Source: Haloarcula halobia (lineage in GTDB: Archaea; Halobacteriota; Halobacteria; Halobacteriales; Haloarculaceae). From it: a stretch of 64,000 bases of DNA. The notes beneath the pieces are model-generated. The model was given only the letters and a program-made list of their open reading frames with translations, ran no database searches and was not told the DNA's origin. A program made the translations under genes and the position numbers. Location: positions 930,001-994,000 of the forward strand of contig NZ_CP119787.1 of assembly GCF_029338255.1 (NCBI RefSeq). Direction: 5' to 3'. Below are positions 1-8,722 of this stretch, piece after piece; positions within the stretch are counted from its first letter, which is position 1, and the number at the start of each line of letters is the position of its first letter.

Positions 1-408
1 CACGTATCCCCTTTCCGGAGGGGCTGGATGGAATATCGCTTGAGACATACCATCTCTGTCTGATGTCTGCTGTCCGTCGATGGTACATTCGACTGCGTAC
101 CAAACGGATTCCGTGAACACACCGGTATACGTCGTGGACTCCTCGGGTGGCAGTTGCTCTGTGGCGGTCAGATTCCGTTGCGGTGCTGGGATCGTTATCT
201 CGCCCGCTACTGTTCCGGTTTCATTATCTAGGTCACTCCCGACGTCCGTCACGGCCAGTTGTATTGCATGGGGGAGAGAATCCTGGTTGGTAAATTGGAG
301 GCTTCCAGCTGGGGGATCACCGTTCGTGACCGTGGCGCAACCGGCAAAACTGCCGATAGCGCTTACTCCGACCGCCGTCAGAAACGCACGCCGATTCAGG
401 GAGGGCAT
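1..408 (-). CDS. Tat-exported lipoprotein, partial (C-terminus beyond window)
   Basis: The reading frame begins at a CAT-complement start at 406-408 and runs off the left edge without a stop, so only the first 136 residues are visible. The N-terminus has a twin-arginine motif (NRRAFL, residues 5-10), a short hydrophobic stretch and a lipobox ending in a cysteine (SFAGC, about residues 19-23). This is the usual haloarchaeal pattern for Tat-exported, lipid-anchored proteins. The rest is a beta-rich, soluble domain with PPEESTTY and paired cysteines. I recognise no enzymatic family. It probably sits on the outer face of the membrane, and its role is unknown. Confidence 0.75.
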   Translation of the reverse strand, partial: MPSLNRRAFLTAVGVSAIGSFAGCATVTNGDPPAGSLQFTNQDSLPHAIQLAVTDVGSDLDNETGTVAGEITIPAPQRNLTATEQLPPEESTTYTGVFTESVWYAVECTIDGQQTSDRDGMSQAIFHPAPPERGYV

Positions 409-762
409 GAGTCATTCCACGTGCCGCCGGAGGACTTAAACCACTTGTGAGAACTGGGACTCGGTCTACGCCCGGACCGATATTTCGTCCCTTACACCTC
501 TCACGAATAATCTTTGGTCTCGTGCTGACTATACCCTCTGTATCTTGTACGGCGGTACTGACAGGCCCTAGCAGATTGTTGAGGCTGTGCTGCATACGGC
601 ACGCAAGCCGGTCAGCAGCCCTCCGCCCACAGCCAGGACTGAGAATCGGTCGATACAGAGGGCTAATCTAACAGCGTCGCCGCCGTTTCGGACCGCTGAA
701 TTATCAACGGGAACTGAGGCGTTCCTATCGGTTACACCGTAGCGCACGGTCCGATACTGGTA
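409..762. other. Gene-poor stretch with a start-less open frame
   Basis: No gene with a credible start is visible. On the minus strand a frame without a start codon runs from directly after the DUF1810 stop (762) to a TAG at 568-570. It encodes a fairly protein-like peptide containing LAVGGGLLTGLRAV. It is in frame with the DUF1810 gene, so it could be an old C-terminal extension or a fragment of another gene or insertion sequence. I could not identify it. Confidence 0.25.
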
Positions 763-1197
763 TTACTCTGAGAGAAACTCCATTGTCTTCTCATCTGTTT
801 TATTATCATAGTACTTTTCCAGAGCCGTCCGGAACGGAGTCGGATCATCTGCGACAGCATCGAACAACGTCATCGACGAACGGAACTTCAGGTCGTCAGG
901 TGAGCCAAATATCTCGTTCGCTGTGCGTCCTTCGATTCCGTTCGTTATTTCTGTACATCCTCGCAACCGGTGCCCTAATACAGGATGCGCAAGATACGCT
1001 TCCGCCTCTCGTCGCGACGATATTGCATACTTCCGAGCCGTCGGACTCTTGCCGAGTCCCTCGACCTGCGGGAAGATGAACCACATCCAATGACTTTGCT
1101 TGCGGCCTGATCGCAATTCCCGTTTCACCTGCTCTATTACAGGGTCCTGAGCATCGACGAATCGTTGTAAATTGTGGGGATCATCAGAACTTGTCAT
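763..1197 (-). CDS. DUF1810 family protein
   Basis: The 144-residue product matches the DUF1810 (calpastatin-like) family. It has the N-terminal block LQRFVDAQD, the central HWMWFIFPQ motif and a C-terminal MTLFDAV segment typical of the family. The family is widespread in bacteria and has no established biochemical role. I chose the ATG at 1195-1197 (MTSSDDPHNLQ) because family members begin just before the LQRF block; an in-frame ATG 69 bases upstream would add a non-conserved basic tail. It stands alone between small membrane and unknown genes, and its base composition is somewhat more AT-rich than the housekeeping genes to the right. Confidence 0.82.
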   Translation of the reverse strand: MTSSDDPHNLQRFVDAQDPVIEQVKRELRSGRKQSHWMWFIFPQVEGLGKSPTARKYAISSRREAEAYLAHPVLGHRLRGCTEITNGIEGRTANEIFGSPDDLKFRSSMTLFDAVADDPTPFRTALEKYYDNKTDEKTMEFLSE

Positions 1198-1304
1198 TAC
1201 CACCACTTGGCGGCGCAGTAAGAATATAATCTTTGACGTGAGTCGGTCGGATTTCGTATCACCCACTGGAAAAGAATTAACTCACGCTCGGTAGAAGCGC
1301 GTGC

Positions 1305-1481
1305 ATGGACAGCCGACGTACCCTCTACGCCGCTGCGTCCGTTGGTGCGTCGCTATCGTACGTATTCAACGTTCTCGCGTTCACTGGTACCTTCGACGTC
1401 TTCCGTTGGTTCGTGTTCGCCGTCGTCTTTCTCGGGTTTACCTACGGATTCGAGACGTTCATTGACTGGCAGACTGGATAG
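1305..1481 (+). CDS. Small two-helix membrane protein
   Basis: A 58-residue frame that is easily overlooked. It starts MDSRRTLYAA and contains two hydrophobic stretches (about residues 8-26 and 35-50) separated by TGTFDVFRW, ending FETFIDWQTG. An AT-rich segment (AAAAGAATTAA, about 1269-1279) lies about 27-35 bp upstream of the ATG, consistent with a TATA element and a leaderless transcript. No family is recognised. The residue composition (short charged N-terminus, aromatic-rich helices) supports a real membrane peptide rather than chance. Confidence 0.55.
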   Translation: MDSRRTLYAAASVGASLSYVFNVLAFTGTFDVFRWFVFAVVFLGFTYGFETFIDWQTG

Positions 1482-1629
1482 TGGTGCCGCACTTGGCCCC
1501 AGTCGCAGTTCCGTGAGACTCCCCCCTCGATATTCATCACGCGGGAATTGTCAGAGAGAGGCTCAACAGAGCTCTCTCATCCCGACACCTGAGACAGGTC
1601 TTTGTACCGACCGTCCTAACCGACGAGCG

Positions 1630-2496
1630 ATGCTGACCCTCGCCGTCGCGACGAACGCCGAGACCTACGAGCGGATGGGCGATCCGCTCTCGGCCCGCGG
1701 CATCGACGTGGGCCACGTCCAGGCAAAGGAGCGGGCGATTCCCCTCACCGAGGACCCCTTCGACGACTTCGACGTGGGCTTTGTCTACCCGACGCGCATC
1801 ATGGAGGGCGCCGTCGTCGACGCCTATCTCGACGTCCCGTGGGTCAACGACCGCGAGGCCATCCTGCGCTCGCGCAACAAGGCCGACGTCCTCACCCGCC
1901 TCGGGCGGGCCGACGTGCCGGTCCCCGAGACGGTCATGGTGTCGAACCCCGCCGACGAGGCCGACCTCGTGGCGGCCTTCGAGCGCCTGGGCCCGCCCGT
2001 CGTCGTCAAACCGAACTCCACGACCCGGGGCGTCGGGGTCGCGAAGGCCCACGACCTCGATTCCTTCCTGGGCATCTGTGACTACCTCTCGCTGGTCCAC
2101 GACTACCGCGCGACCGGCGACCAGTCGTTTCTCGTCCAGGAGGTCGTCGCCGACGCGACGGACTACCGGGCGATGGTCGTCGACGGCGAGTACGTCGGGG
2201 CCGTCGAGCGCCGACTCCCCGCCGCCGCGGGCCAGGCGGGCCGCTGGAAGCACAACGTCCACCGGGGCGCCGTCGCCGAGGGGGTCGCCTTGCCGGACGA
2301 GCTCCGGGCGCTGGCCGAGCGAGCAGCCCAGGTCCTCGATATTCCCTATCTGGGCGTCGACCTGCTGGTCAGCGAGGACCGCGCCGTCGTCAACGAGACG
2401 AACGCCCGCCCGACCATCGACAGCGCGACGAAGTACGAAGACGGGTTCTGGGACCAGCTGGCGGCGCTGATTCGGGCGACTGCCCGGGACAGGTGA
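1630..2496 (+). CDS. RimK-type ATP-grasp glutamate ligase family protein
   Basis: A 288-residue ATP-grasp protein of the RimK/MptN/LysX group, which join amino acids (often glutamate) to carboxyl groups using ATP. Visible signatures are the lysine-containing nucleotide loop VVKPNSTTRGVGV (about residues 119-131), the QEVVAD adenine-side strand, and the metal-binding end VVNETNARPTID. Haloarchaeal relatives are often annotated as tetrahydromethanopterin or F420 glutamate ligase-like, but sequence alone does not fix the substrate. I chose the ATG at 1630 because the upstream in-frame extension is not conserved-looking and lies in an AT-containing leader. It is monocistronic. Confidence 0.85.
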   Translation: MLTLAVATNAETYERMGDPLSARGIDVGHVQAKERAIPLTEDPFDDFDVGFVYPTRIMEGAVVDAYLDVPWVNDREAILRSRNKADVLTRLGRADVPVPETVMVSNPADEADLVAAFERLGPPVVVKPNSTTRGVGVAKAHDLDSFLGICDYLSLVHDYRATGDQSFLVQEVVADATDYRAMVVDGEYVGAVERRLPAAAGQAGRWKHNVHRGAVAEGVALPDELRALAERAAQVLDIPYLGVDLLVSEDRAVVNETNARPTIDSATKYEDGFWDQLAALIRATARDR

Positions 2497-2742
2497 CCGC
2501 GAACTTCGAAGGTGGTCGCGATGACGCCGTGCCGATCGCGGCGTAGATTACACCGAGCAACGCACAGGCGGGTCCCCGCCGGGACCCTGAGACCTGCCTG
2601 CAGGGGCCCCCGAGCTGTCAGCCCCGACGGCTCGCCGGTGCCGTTCCATCGCCACACGCGGCGCAGCCAGGCTCCGTCGGTGGCGTTGGTCTCCTCTGTC
2701 CCGTCGGAAAAATAAGTATCCGTGAGGTACAACCGCCCGTCT

Positions 2743-3501
2743 ATGGACCGCCCTGCCCTCCATGCCCTGCTGGCCGTCTGTGTGCTGACTGCCGGCTGTT
2801 CGCTGTTCGCCCCCGACCACACGCGTGAAGAGCGTGCCGTCGGGACACTCGACGACGCGACGGACGCGCTCGAGTCCACCGAGTCGTACCGCTTCGAATC
2901 ACACATGACCGTCACCACCTCCGCCGACGGCCGCTCCGAGCGGGTCGACGTCGACTTGACCGGCGCCGTCGACGTCGCTGACCGCGAGATGTACCAGCAG
3001 GCCACCAGAGATGGCGAGTCGCGCCGCGCGTTCGTGCTGAACCGCACCGTCTACCGGGAGTGTGCGCCGCCGTGGGACGGCTGGGCGGTCGAGGACCCGG
3101 CCGAGGACGACCGCTGGCTGAATCAGACCACCGCCGCCCGGCAGCTCTCGCTGCTGGAGTCCGGATCGCTCTACTGGAACGGCACCGAATCCGTCGACGG
3201 CGAGCGGACCGTGGTCGTCACCGGCCAACCGACCGTCGACGCGCTCACCGAGTACCGGGACGACCAGTCACGACCGGTGTTCGGCGGGCCGAACATCGAG
3301 GACCCCGAACTGCGAGCCTGGATCGACGCCGACACCGGGCGGCTGCTCCGGACCGAGCTCCGCTTTACCGTCTCGAAGGGGGACAATTCGGCGACGGCGA
3401 CCATGACGACGACCTTCGGCGACTACGGCGACCCGGTCTCGGTCGAGTTGCCCGACGAGGCGCGGTCGAACCAGTACGAACTCGGCTGTCCCGGCGAGTG
3501 A
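2743..3501 (+). CDS. Haloarchaeal lipoprotein of unknown function
   Basis: The product is 252 residues with a hydrophobic signal (ALHALLAVCVLTAGC), a lipobox at TAGC and an acidic, beta-rich mature part. The body resembles haloarchaeal lipoproteins with an LppX/LolA-like fold: repeated ESYRFES / VDVDLTGAVDV blocks, YRECAPPWDGWAV, and a C-terminal WIDADTGRLLRTELR that suggests lipid- or ligand-carrier folds. I started at MDRPALH because it directly precedes the signal. A TATA-like AAAATAAGT sits about 30 bp upstream (2709-2717), consistent with leaderless transcription. Function unknown. Confidence 0.78.
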   Translation: MDRPALHALLAVCVLTAGCSLFAPDHTREERAVGTLDDATDALESTESYRFESHMTVTTSADGRSERVDVDLTGAVDVADREMYQQATRDGESRRAFVLNRTVYRECAPPWDGWAVEDPAEDDRWLNQTTAARQLSLLESGSLYWNGTESVDGERTVVVTGQPTVDALTEYRDDQSRPVFGGPNIEDPELRAWIDADTGRLLRTELRFTVSKGDNSATATMTTTFGDYGDPVSVELPDEARSNQYELGCPGE

Positions 3502-3645
3502 CCCGGCGGAATCGAGGACAGCGTTCCCGACGGGCCGGGCGCTTATCGCTCCGAAGCACCGCTGTCGAAGGGTTCAGTGCCCTCACTCGATGCCCGTCGG
3601 TCACCGCGCGCGCAGGGGGCCCTCGATCGAGGCGAAAAGTAGTCT

Positions 3646-4032
3646 CTAGAGCTCGATGTCGGCCGAGTCCTCTTCGCGGTCGAACGTGACCTCGAGGATG
3701 CCGTTGTTGTAGGTGGCCGACGCGGAGTGTTCGTCGACGCGGGCGGGCAACGAGAGCCGTTCGTGGTACTCGCGCTGGTCGCTCGTCGCGTCGATGGTGA
3801 GCGCGGTCCCGTCGCACTTCAGGTCGATGGCGTCCTTGTCGACGCCCGGGACGTCGGCGACGACGCGAATCTCTCCGTCTGTCTCGTGGACGTCGACGTG
3901 TAAGTTCCCCCCGTCGGGCGTGGCGTTCCGGTCGATGTGGACGTCCCCTTCAGCCCCCATCATCTCGTTCATCATCCGTTCGATTTCCCGGAAGAACTCG
4001 TCGAAGGGGTCGTCTCTATCGTCACGTCTCAT
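3646..4032 (-). CDS. hsp20: Hsp20/alpha-crystallin small heat-shock protein
   Basis: A 128-residue ATP-independent holdase chaperone. The N-terminal arm (MRRDDRDDPFDEFFREIERMM) is amphipathic and precedes the alpha-crystallin domain, with VADVPGVDKDAIDL and the hallmark YNNGILEVTF near residues 110-120. The C-terminus (ADIEL) provides a short I-x-I/L-like tail. It is transcribed divergently from gap across a 172-bp spacer that holds both promoters. Haloarchaea usually carry several Hsp20 paralogues; the specific clients cannot be inferred. Confidence 0.93.
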   Translation of the reverse strand: MRRDDRDDPFDEFFREIERMMNEMMGAEGDVHIDRNATPDGGNLHVDVHETDGEIRVVADVPGVDKDAIDLKCDGTALTIDATSDQREYHERLSLPARVDEHSASATYNNGILEVTFDREEDSADIEL

Positions 4033-4142
4033 CAGTGGGGTATCGTACGAGCGACCGTCTCAAAAGCCTTCTGTCGGGTGGACCACCTGTGATCGCGCGG
4101 TGGTTGTGTATCGATGATAGGTTCTGGGCGAAATCAATCATT

Positions 4143-4177
4143 TACACACATCCGAGTTCAACTTCGAAAATACTTTA
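4143..4177 (+). promoter_or_regulatory. gap promoter with a TrmB-like half-site pair
   Basis: TACTTTA at 4171-4177 lies 28-34 bp before the gap start and is the likely TATA box. Just upstream, TACA-N7-GAGTT (4143-4158) resembles the TACT-N7/8-GAGTA element recognised by the haloarchaeal sugar regulator TrmB, with one mismatch in each half. The match is imperfect, so only the TATA assignment is reasonably firm. Confidence 0.4.
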
Positions 4178-4204
4178 CTCCAGACCGGACGTTTTTCAGA
4201 CGGT

Positions 4205-5212
4205 ATGAGCGACCCAGTTCGCGTCGGCCTCAACGGCTTCGGCCGGATCGGCCGTAACGTATTCCGTGCCTCGCTGGAGAACGACGACGTCGAGCTCGTC
4301 GGCGTCAACGACGTCATCGACGACGAGGAGATGGACTACTTCGCCAAGTACGACACCGTCATGGGCAAACTCGAGAGTGCGAGCGTCGACGACGGCGTCC
4401 TCACCGTCGAGGGAACCGACTTCGAGGCGGGCGTCTTCCACGAGACCGACCCGACGGAACTCCCGTGGGACGAACTCGACGTCGACGTCGCTCTCGAGGC
4501 GACCGGCATCTTCCGCACCTACGAGGACGCGAGCCAGCACTTAGCGGCCGGCGCGGACAAGGTACTCATCTCGGCCCCGCCCAAGGGCGACAAGCCGGTC
4601 AAGCAGATCGTCTACGGCGTCAACCAGGACGAGTACGACGGCGAGGACGTCGTCTCGAACGCCTCCTGTACGACCAACTCCATCACGCCGGTCGCGAAGG
4701 TGCTCAACGACGAGTTCGGCATCGAGTCCGGCCAGCTGACCACCGTCCACGCCTACACCGGGTCGCAGAACCTCATCGACGGTCCGAACGGCAAGCCCCG
4801 CCGCCGCCGTGCGGCCGCCGAGAACATCATCCCGACCTCGACCGGTGCCGCACAGGCGACCACCGAGGTCCTGCCGGAACTCGAGGGTAGACTCGACGGG
4901 ATGGCCATCCGCGTCCCGGTCCCGAACGGCTCTATCACGGAGTTCGTCGTCGACCTGCAGGACGAGGTGACCGAGGCCGACGTCAACGCCGCGTTCGAGG
5001 AGGCCGCCGAGGGCTACCTCGAGGGCGTCATGGGCGTCACGGACGAACACGTCGTCTCCTCAGACATCGTCGGCGACCCCTACTCGACGCAAGTCGACCT
5101 CCAGTCGACGAACGTCGTCAACGGGATGACGAAGATCCTCACCTGGTACGACAACGAGTACGGCTTCTCGAACCGGATGCTGGACGTCGCCGAGTACATC
5201 ACCGAGCAGTAG
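4205..5212 (+). CDS. gap: Glyceraldehyde-3-phosphate dehydrogenase, type I (bacterial type)
   Basis: Phosphorylating GAPDH, 335 residues, interconverting glyceraldehyde-3-phosphate and 1,3-bisphosphoglycerate. The NAD-binding start VRVGLNGFGRIGRNVFR, the catalytic cysteine in SNASCTTNSITP (Cys155), the histidine of VHAYTGSQN and the C-terminal WYDNEYGFSNRM are those of the bacterial/eukaryotic type, not the archaeal type II enzyme. In Haloferax the equivalent GapI is the glycolytic (catabolic) enzyme and lies next to pgk, as here. The gene follows its own promoter and is separated from pgk by 119 bp, so the two may be co-regulated or separately transcribed. Confidence 0.96.
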   Translation: MSDPVRVGLNGFGRIGRNVFRASLENDDVELVGVNDVIDDEEMDYFAKYDTVMGKLESASVDDGVLTVEGTDFEAGVFHETDPTELPWDELDVDVALEATGIFRTYEDASQHLAAGADKVLISAPPKGDKPVKQIVYGVNQDEYDGEDVVSNASCTTNSITPVAKVLNDEFGIESGQLTTVHAYTGSQNLIDGPNGKPRRRRAAAENIIPTSTGAAQATTEVLPELEGRLDGMAIRVPVPNGSITEFVVDLQDEVTEADVNAAFEEAAEGYLEGVMGVTDEHVVSSDIVGDPYSTQVDLQSTNVVNGMTKILTWYDNEYGFSNRMLDVAEYITEQ

Positions 5213-5331
5213 ACCGGGCGGACTTCCTGTCGTCTCGATACGCCGCGAGCGCCCCGCTCGGCCCGCCTGGTCGCGGGGCCGTCGACCGACTACACAATCT
5301 CTAAAGGTCCCCCAGTCGTGGGTCCGCGTAC

Positions 5332-6540
5332 ATGACCTTCCAGACGCTCGACGACCTAGAGGACGGCCAGCGCGTCCTCGTGCGCCTCGACCTCAACTCG
5401 CCGGTTGAGGACGGCGAGGTCCAGGACAACCGCCGTTTCGAACGCCACGCCGAGACGATCCGCGAACTCGTCGACCGCGGTTTCGCCGTCGCCGTGCTCG
5501 CCCACCAGGGCCGTCCGGGCGGCGACGACTTCGTCTCGCTCGAACAGCACGCCGCGATTCTCGGCGACCACGTCGGCCACGACGTCGACTTCGTCGCCGA
5601 CACCTACGGCGAGGACGCCCTGGCGGCCATCGACGCCCTCGCGGCGGGCGACGTACTCGTCTTAGAGAACACGCGGATGTGCGACGACGAACTGCCCGAA
5701 GAAGACCCCGAGGGCAAGGCCGAGACGGAGTTCGTCAGGACGCTGGCGCCCCACTTCGACGCCTACGTCAACGACGCCTACTCGGCGGCCCACCGGTCGC
5801 ACGCCTCGCTCGTTGGCTTCCCGCTCGTCCTGCCGGCCTACGCCGGTCGCGTCATGGAGACCGAGTACGAGGCCAACACCGCTATCGCCGAGCGCGAGTT
5901 CGACGGCCAGGTGACGATGGTAGTCGGCGGGACCAAGGCCACCGACGTCATCGACGTGATGACCCACCTCGGGGAGACGGTCGACGACTTCCTGCTGGGC
6001 GGGGTCGCCGGCCAGCTGTTCCTGCGCGCGGAGGGGTACCCGGTGGGCTACGACGTCGGGGACACGGACCTCTACGACGAGCAATACGAGGCTAACGAGG
6101 GGAAGATAGAGCAGATGCTCGATGAACGCGGCGACCAGATCACGCTCGCCGTCGACATGGCCTACGAGGGCGAGGACGGGGGTCGCGAGGAGATCGCCGT
6201 CGAGGACATCCCCGAGGACACCGCCATCGACTTCCTCGACGTCGGGTCCGAAACGGTCATGGAGTACTCGCCGGTCATCCGTGACTCGGAGGCCGTCTTC
6301 CTGAAGGGCGCGCTCGGCGTCTTCGAGATGGAGGCGTTCTCGGTCGGGACCGTCGGCGTCCTCGAGGCCATCGCCGACACGGACTGCTTCTCGGTCGTCG
6401 GCGGCGGCGACACCTCGCGTGCCATCGGCATGTACGGGCTCGACGAGGCCGACTTCGGCCACGTCTCCATCGCCGGCGGCGCGTACATCCGCGCGCTCAC
6501 GGGTGCCGAGCTCGTCGGTGTGGAAGTCCTCCAGCAGTAA
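5332..6540 (+). CDS. pgk: 3-phosphoglycerate kinase
   Basis: The 402-residue kinase transfers phosphate between 1,3-bisphosphoglycerate and ADP. Conserved blocks are VLVRLDLNSPVEDG near the N-terminus, VLAHQGRPGG, VNDAYSAAHRSHASLVGF (substrate site), VVGGTKATDVIDVM (nucleotide-side lysine) and the ATP-phosphate loop VVGGGDTSRAIGMYG near residue 360. It is the archaeal form and follows gap, the preceding glycolytic step. AATCTCTAAAG about 30 bp upstream could supply its own TATA element. Confidence 0.96.
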   Translation: MTFQTLDDLEDGQRVLVRLDLNSPVEDGEVQDNRRFERHAETIRELVDRGFAVAVLAHQGRPGGDDFVSLEQHAAILGDHVGHDVDFVADTYGEDALAAIDALAAGDVLVLENTRMCDDELPEEDPEGKAETEFVRTLAPHFDAYVNDAYSAAHRSHASLVGFPLVLPAYAGRVMETEYEANTAIAEREFDGQVTMVVGGTKATDVIDVMTHLGETVDDFLLGGVAGQLFLRAEGYPVGYDVGDTDLYDEQYEANEGKIEQMLDERGDQITLAVDMAYEGEDGGREEIAVEDIPEDTAIDFLDVGSETVMEYSPVIRDSEAVFLKGALGVFEMEAFSVGTVGVLEAIADTDCFSVVGGGDTSRAIGMYGLDEADFGHVSIAGGAYIRALTGAELVGVEVLQQ

Positions 6541-6591
6541 GCAGTCCGCTCGCGTTCTCGCTGCCGTGGTCGTGTCGCCGTCGCTCGCCGC

Positions 6592-6765
6592 CTACGATTG
6601 CCGTCTCGTCTCCGCGTGCCGGCGCGACCAGTCGTCGCCCGTCGACTCCGGGAAGTCGCTCCGGCGCTGTTCCTCGCTGGCGTCCGCTCGTGGTCTGACC
6701 CGCGCGTGACGGGTCCGCCAGTCGTCGTCTTCGGTCCGTTCGACGGACGGGTCTGCCTCGGCCAT
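6592..6765 (-). CDS. Short acidic/charged hypothetical protein
   Basis: A 57-residue frame (MAEADPSVERTEDDDW...) with a repeated pattern: TEDDDWRTRHARVR and STGDDWSRRHAETR are two related DDW-RxRHAxxR modules separated by about 25 residues. It has no hydrophobic segment. Such small, charged, partly disordered proteins are common in haloarchaea, and the internal duplication supports coding. The start at MAEAD follows an AT-rich promoter-like region (AAATATATTC in the minus sense, 6787-6796). Function unknown. Confidence 0.55.
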   Translation of the reverse strand: MAEADPSVERTEDDDWRTRHARVRPRADASEEQRRSDFPESTGDDWSRRHAETRRQS

Positions 6766-6891
6766 ACCAGTACTGACTCGCGGCTCGAATATATTTCTTG
6801 TGTACGACTGTGTAAAAAACTTCACTCGGCTCCGAGTAATTTCTGGAACCCGGAACGAAGGCCTTTGGACGCCGGGCTACCTACGGCGGGT

Positions 6892-7470
6892 ATGTTCACC
6901 GGTATCGTCGAGGCGACCGGCGAGGTCCAGGCAGTCGTAGACGACGAGGGCGGCCGGCGGGTCCGCATCGGGACGCCCTTTTCCGGGCTCTCGGCGGGCC
7001 AGTCCATCAGCGTGAGCGGGGCCTGTCTCACTGTCGAGGACGCCGTCGACGGCGAGTACTTCGAGGTGTTCCTCGCTCGCGAGACGCTCGCCCGGACGTA
7101 CTTCGACACCCTGGAGGCGGGCGAGGCGGTCAACCTCGAACGGGCGATGCCCGCCGACGGCCGGTTCGACGGTCACGTGGTCCAGGGCCACGTCGACGCC
7201 ACCGCCGAGGTGCTTTCCATCGAGCGGGAAGGGGACGACTGGACCTACACCTTCTCGCTGCCCGAGGCCCAGCGAGACTACCTCGTCCAGAAGGGGTCGA
7301 TCACGGTCGACGGCATCAGTCTCACCGTCGCCGAACGGCGCGAGGACGCCTTCGACGTCGCCATCATCCCGACGACCTACCGCGAGACGACGCTCTCGGG
7401 CAAGTCGGTCGGGGACCCGGTCCACCTCGAGGTCGACGTCGTCGCGAAGTACGTCGAACAGCTCTGCTAG
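6892..7470 (+). CDS. ribE: Riboflavin synthase, alpha-chain type
   Basis: A 192-residue protein made of two tandem lumazine-binding domains (about 1-95 and 96-190), as in trimeric bacterial riboflavin synthases that dismutate 6,7-dimethyl-8-ribityllumazine to riboflavin. The canonical start MFTGIVEATG, SGACLTV, GHVVQGHVDATAEV and KGSITVDGISLTV are all present. Haloarchaea use this bacterial-type enzyme rather than the archaeal pentameric one. It converges tail-to-tail with the PrsW-like gene, sharing the last 4 bp. Confidence 0.95.
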   Translation: MFTGIVEATGEVQAVVDDEGGRRVRIGTPFSGLSAGQSISVSGACLTVEDAVDGEYFEVFLARETLARTYFDTLEAGEAVNLERAMPADGRFDGHVVQGHVDATAEVLSIEREGDDWTYTFSLPEAQRDYLVQKGSITVDGISLTVAERREDAFDVAIIPTTYRETTLSGKSVGDPVHLEVDVVAKYVEQLC

Positions 7471-8498
7471 GGGTCGAACTCCGTCCGCTCGGCCGGCGGC
7501 CCGACCTCGTCGGTGGCGTGGGCGCGGGCGTAGGCCTGCCGGTAGGCGTCGAGTTTCCGCAGCAACAGGAGGCCGAACACGCCGTCGAAGACGATGACGA
7601 ACCCGAAGAAGGCCACGAACGGGTCGACGTTGTAGACGGCCGAGAGGATGCCCGAGACGGGGCCGACCAGCGAGTTGTACGTCCCGTGGATGAGCGCGGC
7701 GATGAACAGCCCCTTCATCACGATGGGCCCGGCGTTCTCGGGGTTGAACTTCGCCAGGCCCAGATAGTAGCCGGCGAACGCCGAGTAGATGACGTGGCCC
7801 GGGCCCGCGAGTGCCCGGACCGCCGCGACGTCGCCGCTCTCGCTGAACGCCTGGAGCGACCCGGCGACCATATCCGTGTTCTGGGTGATGTAGAGCGCGT
7901 TCTCGATGGTCGCAAAGCCAAGGCCCGCGGCTGCGCCGTACACCGCGCCGTCGATGACCGCGTCGAAGCGGTCGTCACGGAAGGCATAGAGTCGCACAGC
8001 CAGCAGTTTCACGCTCTCCTCGACGGGCCCGACCACGACGAAGAACATGACTACCTGCCCGACGTACGGGACCAGGCCGAACCCCGAGCCGATGGCCTGG
8101 ACCGGCCCGCCCAGGAAGACGTTGAGCAGGCCGGCAAAGCCCGCGAACAGCACGCCGAGGAAGAACGTGCCCACGAGCAGGGTCAGCGGTTCCGAGGTGG
8201 TCACGTCCGCGTACCAGACGTAGGCCGCCAGCAGGAGCGCGGGCACCGCCGAGAGCGCTGCCATCCCCGCGAACACCGGCTGGTTGCCGATGGCGCCGAG
8301 GCTCCCGAACGCGAACTGGATGACGAGAATCGCCACCGCGACGACGACGACCAGGCTCCGGACCGTCCACAGCGTGGCGTGATACAGCCAGTGGAGGATG
8401 CGGTCGAGCAGGGAGCGTGGTTCCCAGTCCGTTATCTCGTAGAGGTCGACCGACGAACCGGCGTTCGCCTCGACGGGGTCCTGCCGTCTCTTGGCCAT
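7467..8498 (-). CDS. PrsW-family intramembrane protease
   Basis: A 343-residue protein with about eight hydrophobic helices. It carries the family's catalytic signatures within membrane segments: EESVK (160-164), FATIEN (195-200), GHVIYS (234-239) and HGTYN (271-275). PrsW-type proteins are glutamate/histidine-dependent membrane proteases; B. subtilis PrsW cleaves an anti-sigma factor, but archaea lack sigma factors, so the target here is unknown. The N-terminal 40 residues and the C-terminal acidic tail are cytoplasmic-type sequence. It is probably monocistronic, converging on riboflavin synthase. Confidence 0.88.
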   Translation of the reverse strand: MAKRRQDPVEANAGSSVDLYEITDWEPRSLLDRILHWLYHATLWTVRSLVVVVAVAILVIQFAFGSLGAIGNQPVFAGMAALSAVPALLLAAYVWYADVTTSEPLTLLVGTFFLGVLFAGFAGLLNVFLGGPVQAIGSGFGLVPYVGQVVMFFVVVGPVEESVKLLAVRLYAFRDDRFDAVIDGAVYGAAAGLGFATIENALYITQNTDMVAGSLQAFSESGDVAAVRALAGPGHVIYSAFAGYYLGLAKFNPENAGPIVMKGLFIAALIHGTYNSLVGPVSGILSAVYNVDPFVAFFGFVIVFDGVFGLLLLRKLDAYRQAYARAHATDEVGPPAERTEFDP

Positions 8499-8722
8499 GG
8501 TCGAAGCAAGGAGCGGTGCTACCTAACGGTTTGGCACCCGCGTGGCCAGTTCGACGCGCGGGGACTCGACGCCGCGCCGCCGGACACCGCCCGTCGACCC
8601 CGTCGGTGGCGTTCTTTCGCGTCTGGACGGGCCGGGTCGGACAGTCGTCCACTCCCGCCGACCACGACGCACGGACAGTCCAATCCGAGTCGTTTTTCGC
8701 GTTCGATTCCCTACCCTGGAGC

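Noticed and set aside
447-671. 74-residue frame in the left gap
   Set aside because: Antisense-type composition, many Arg/Ser/Cys, no family and no start context.
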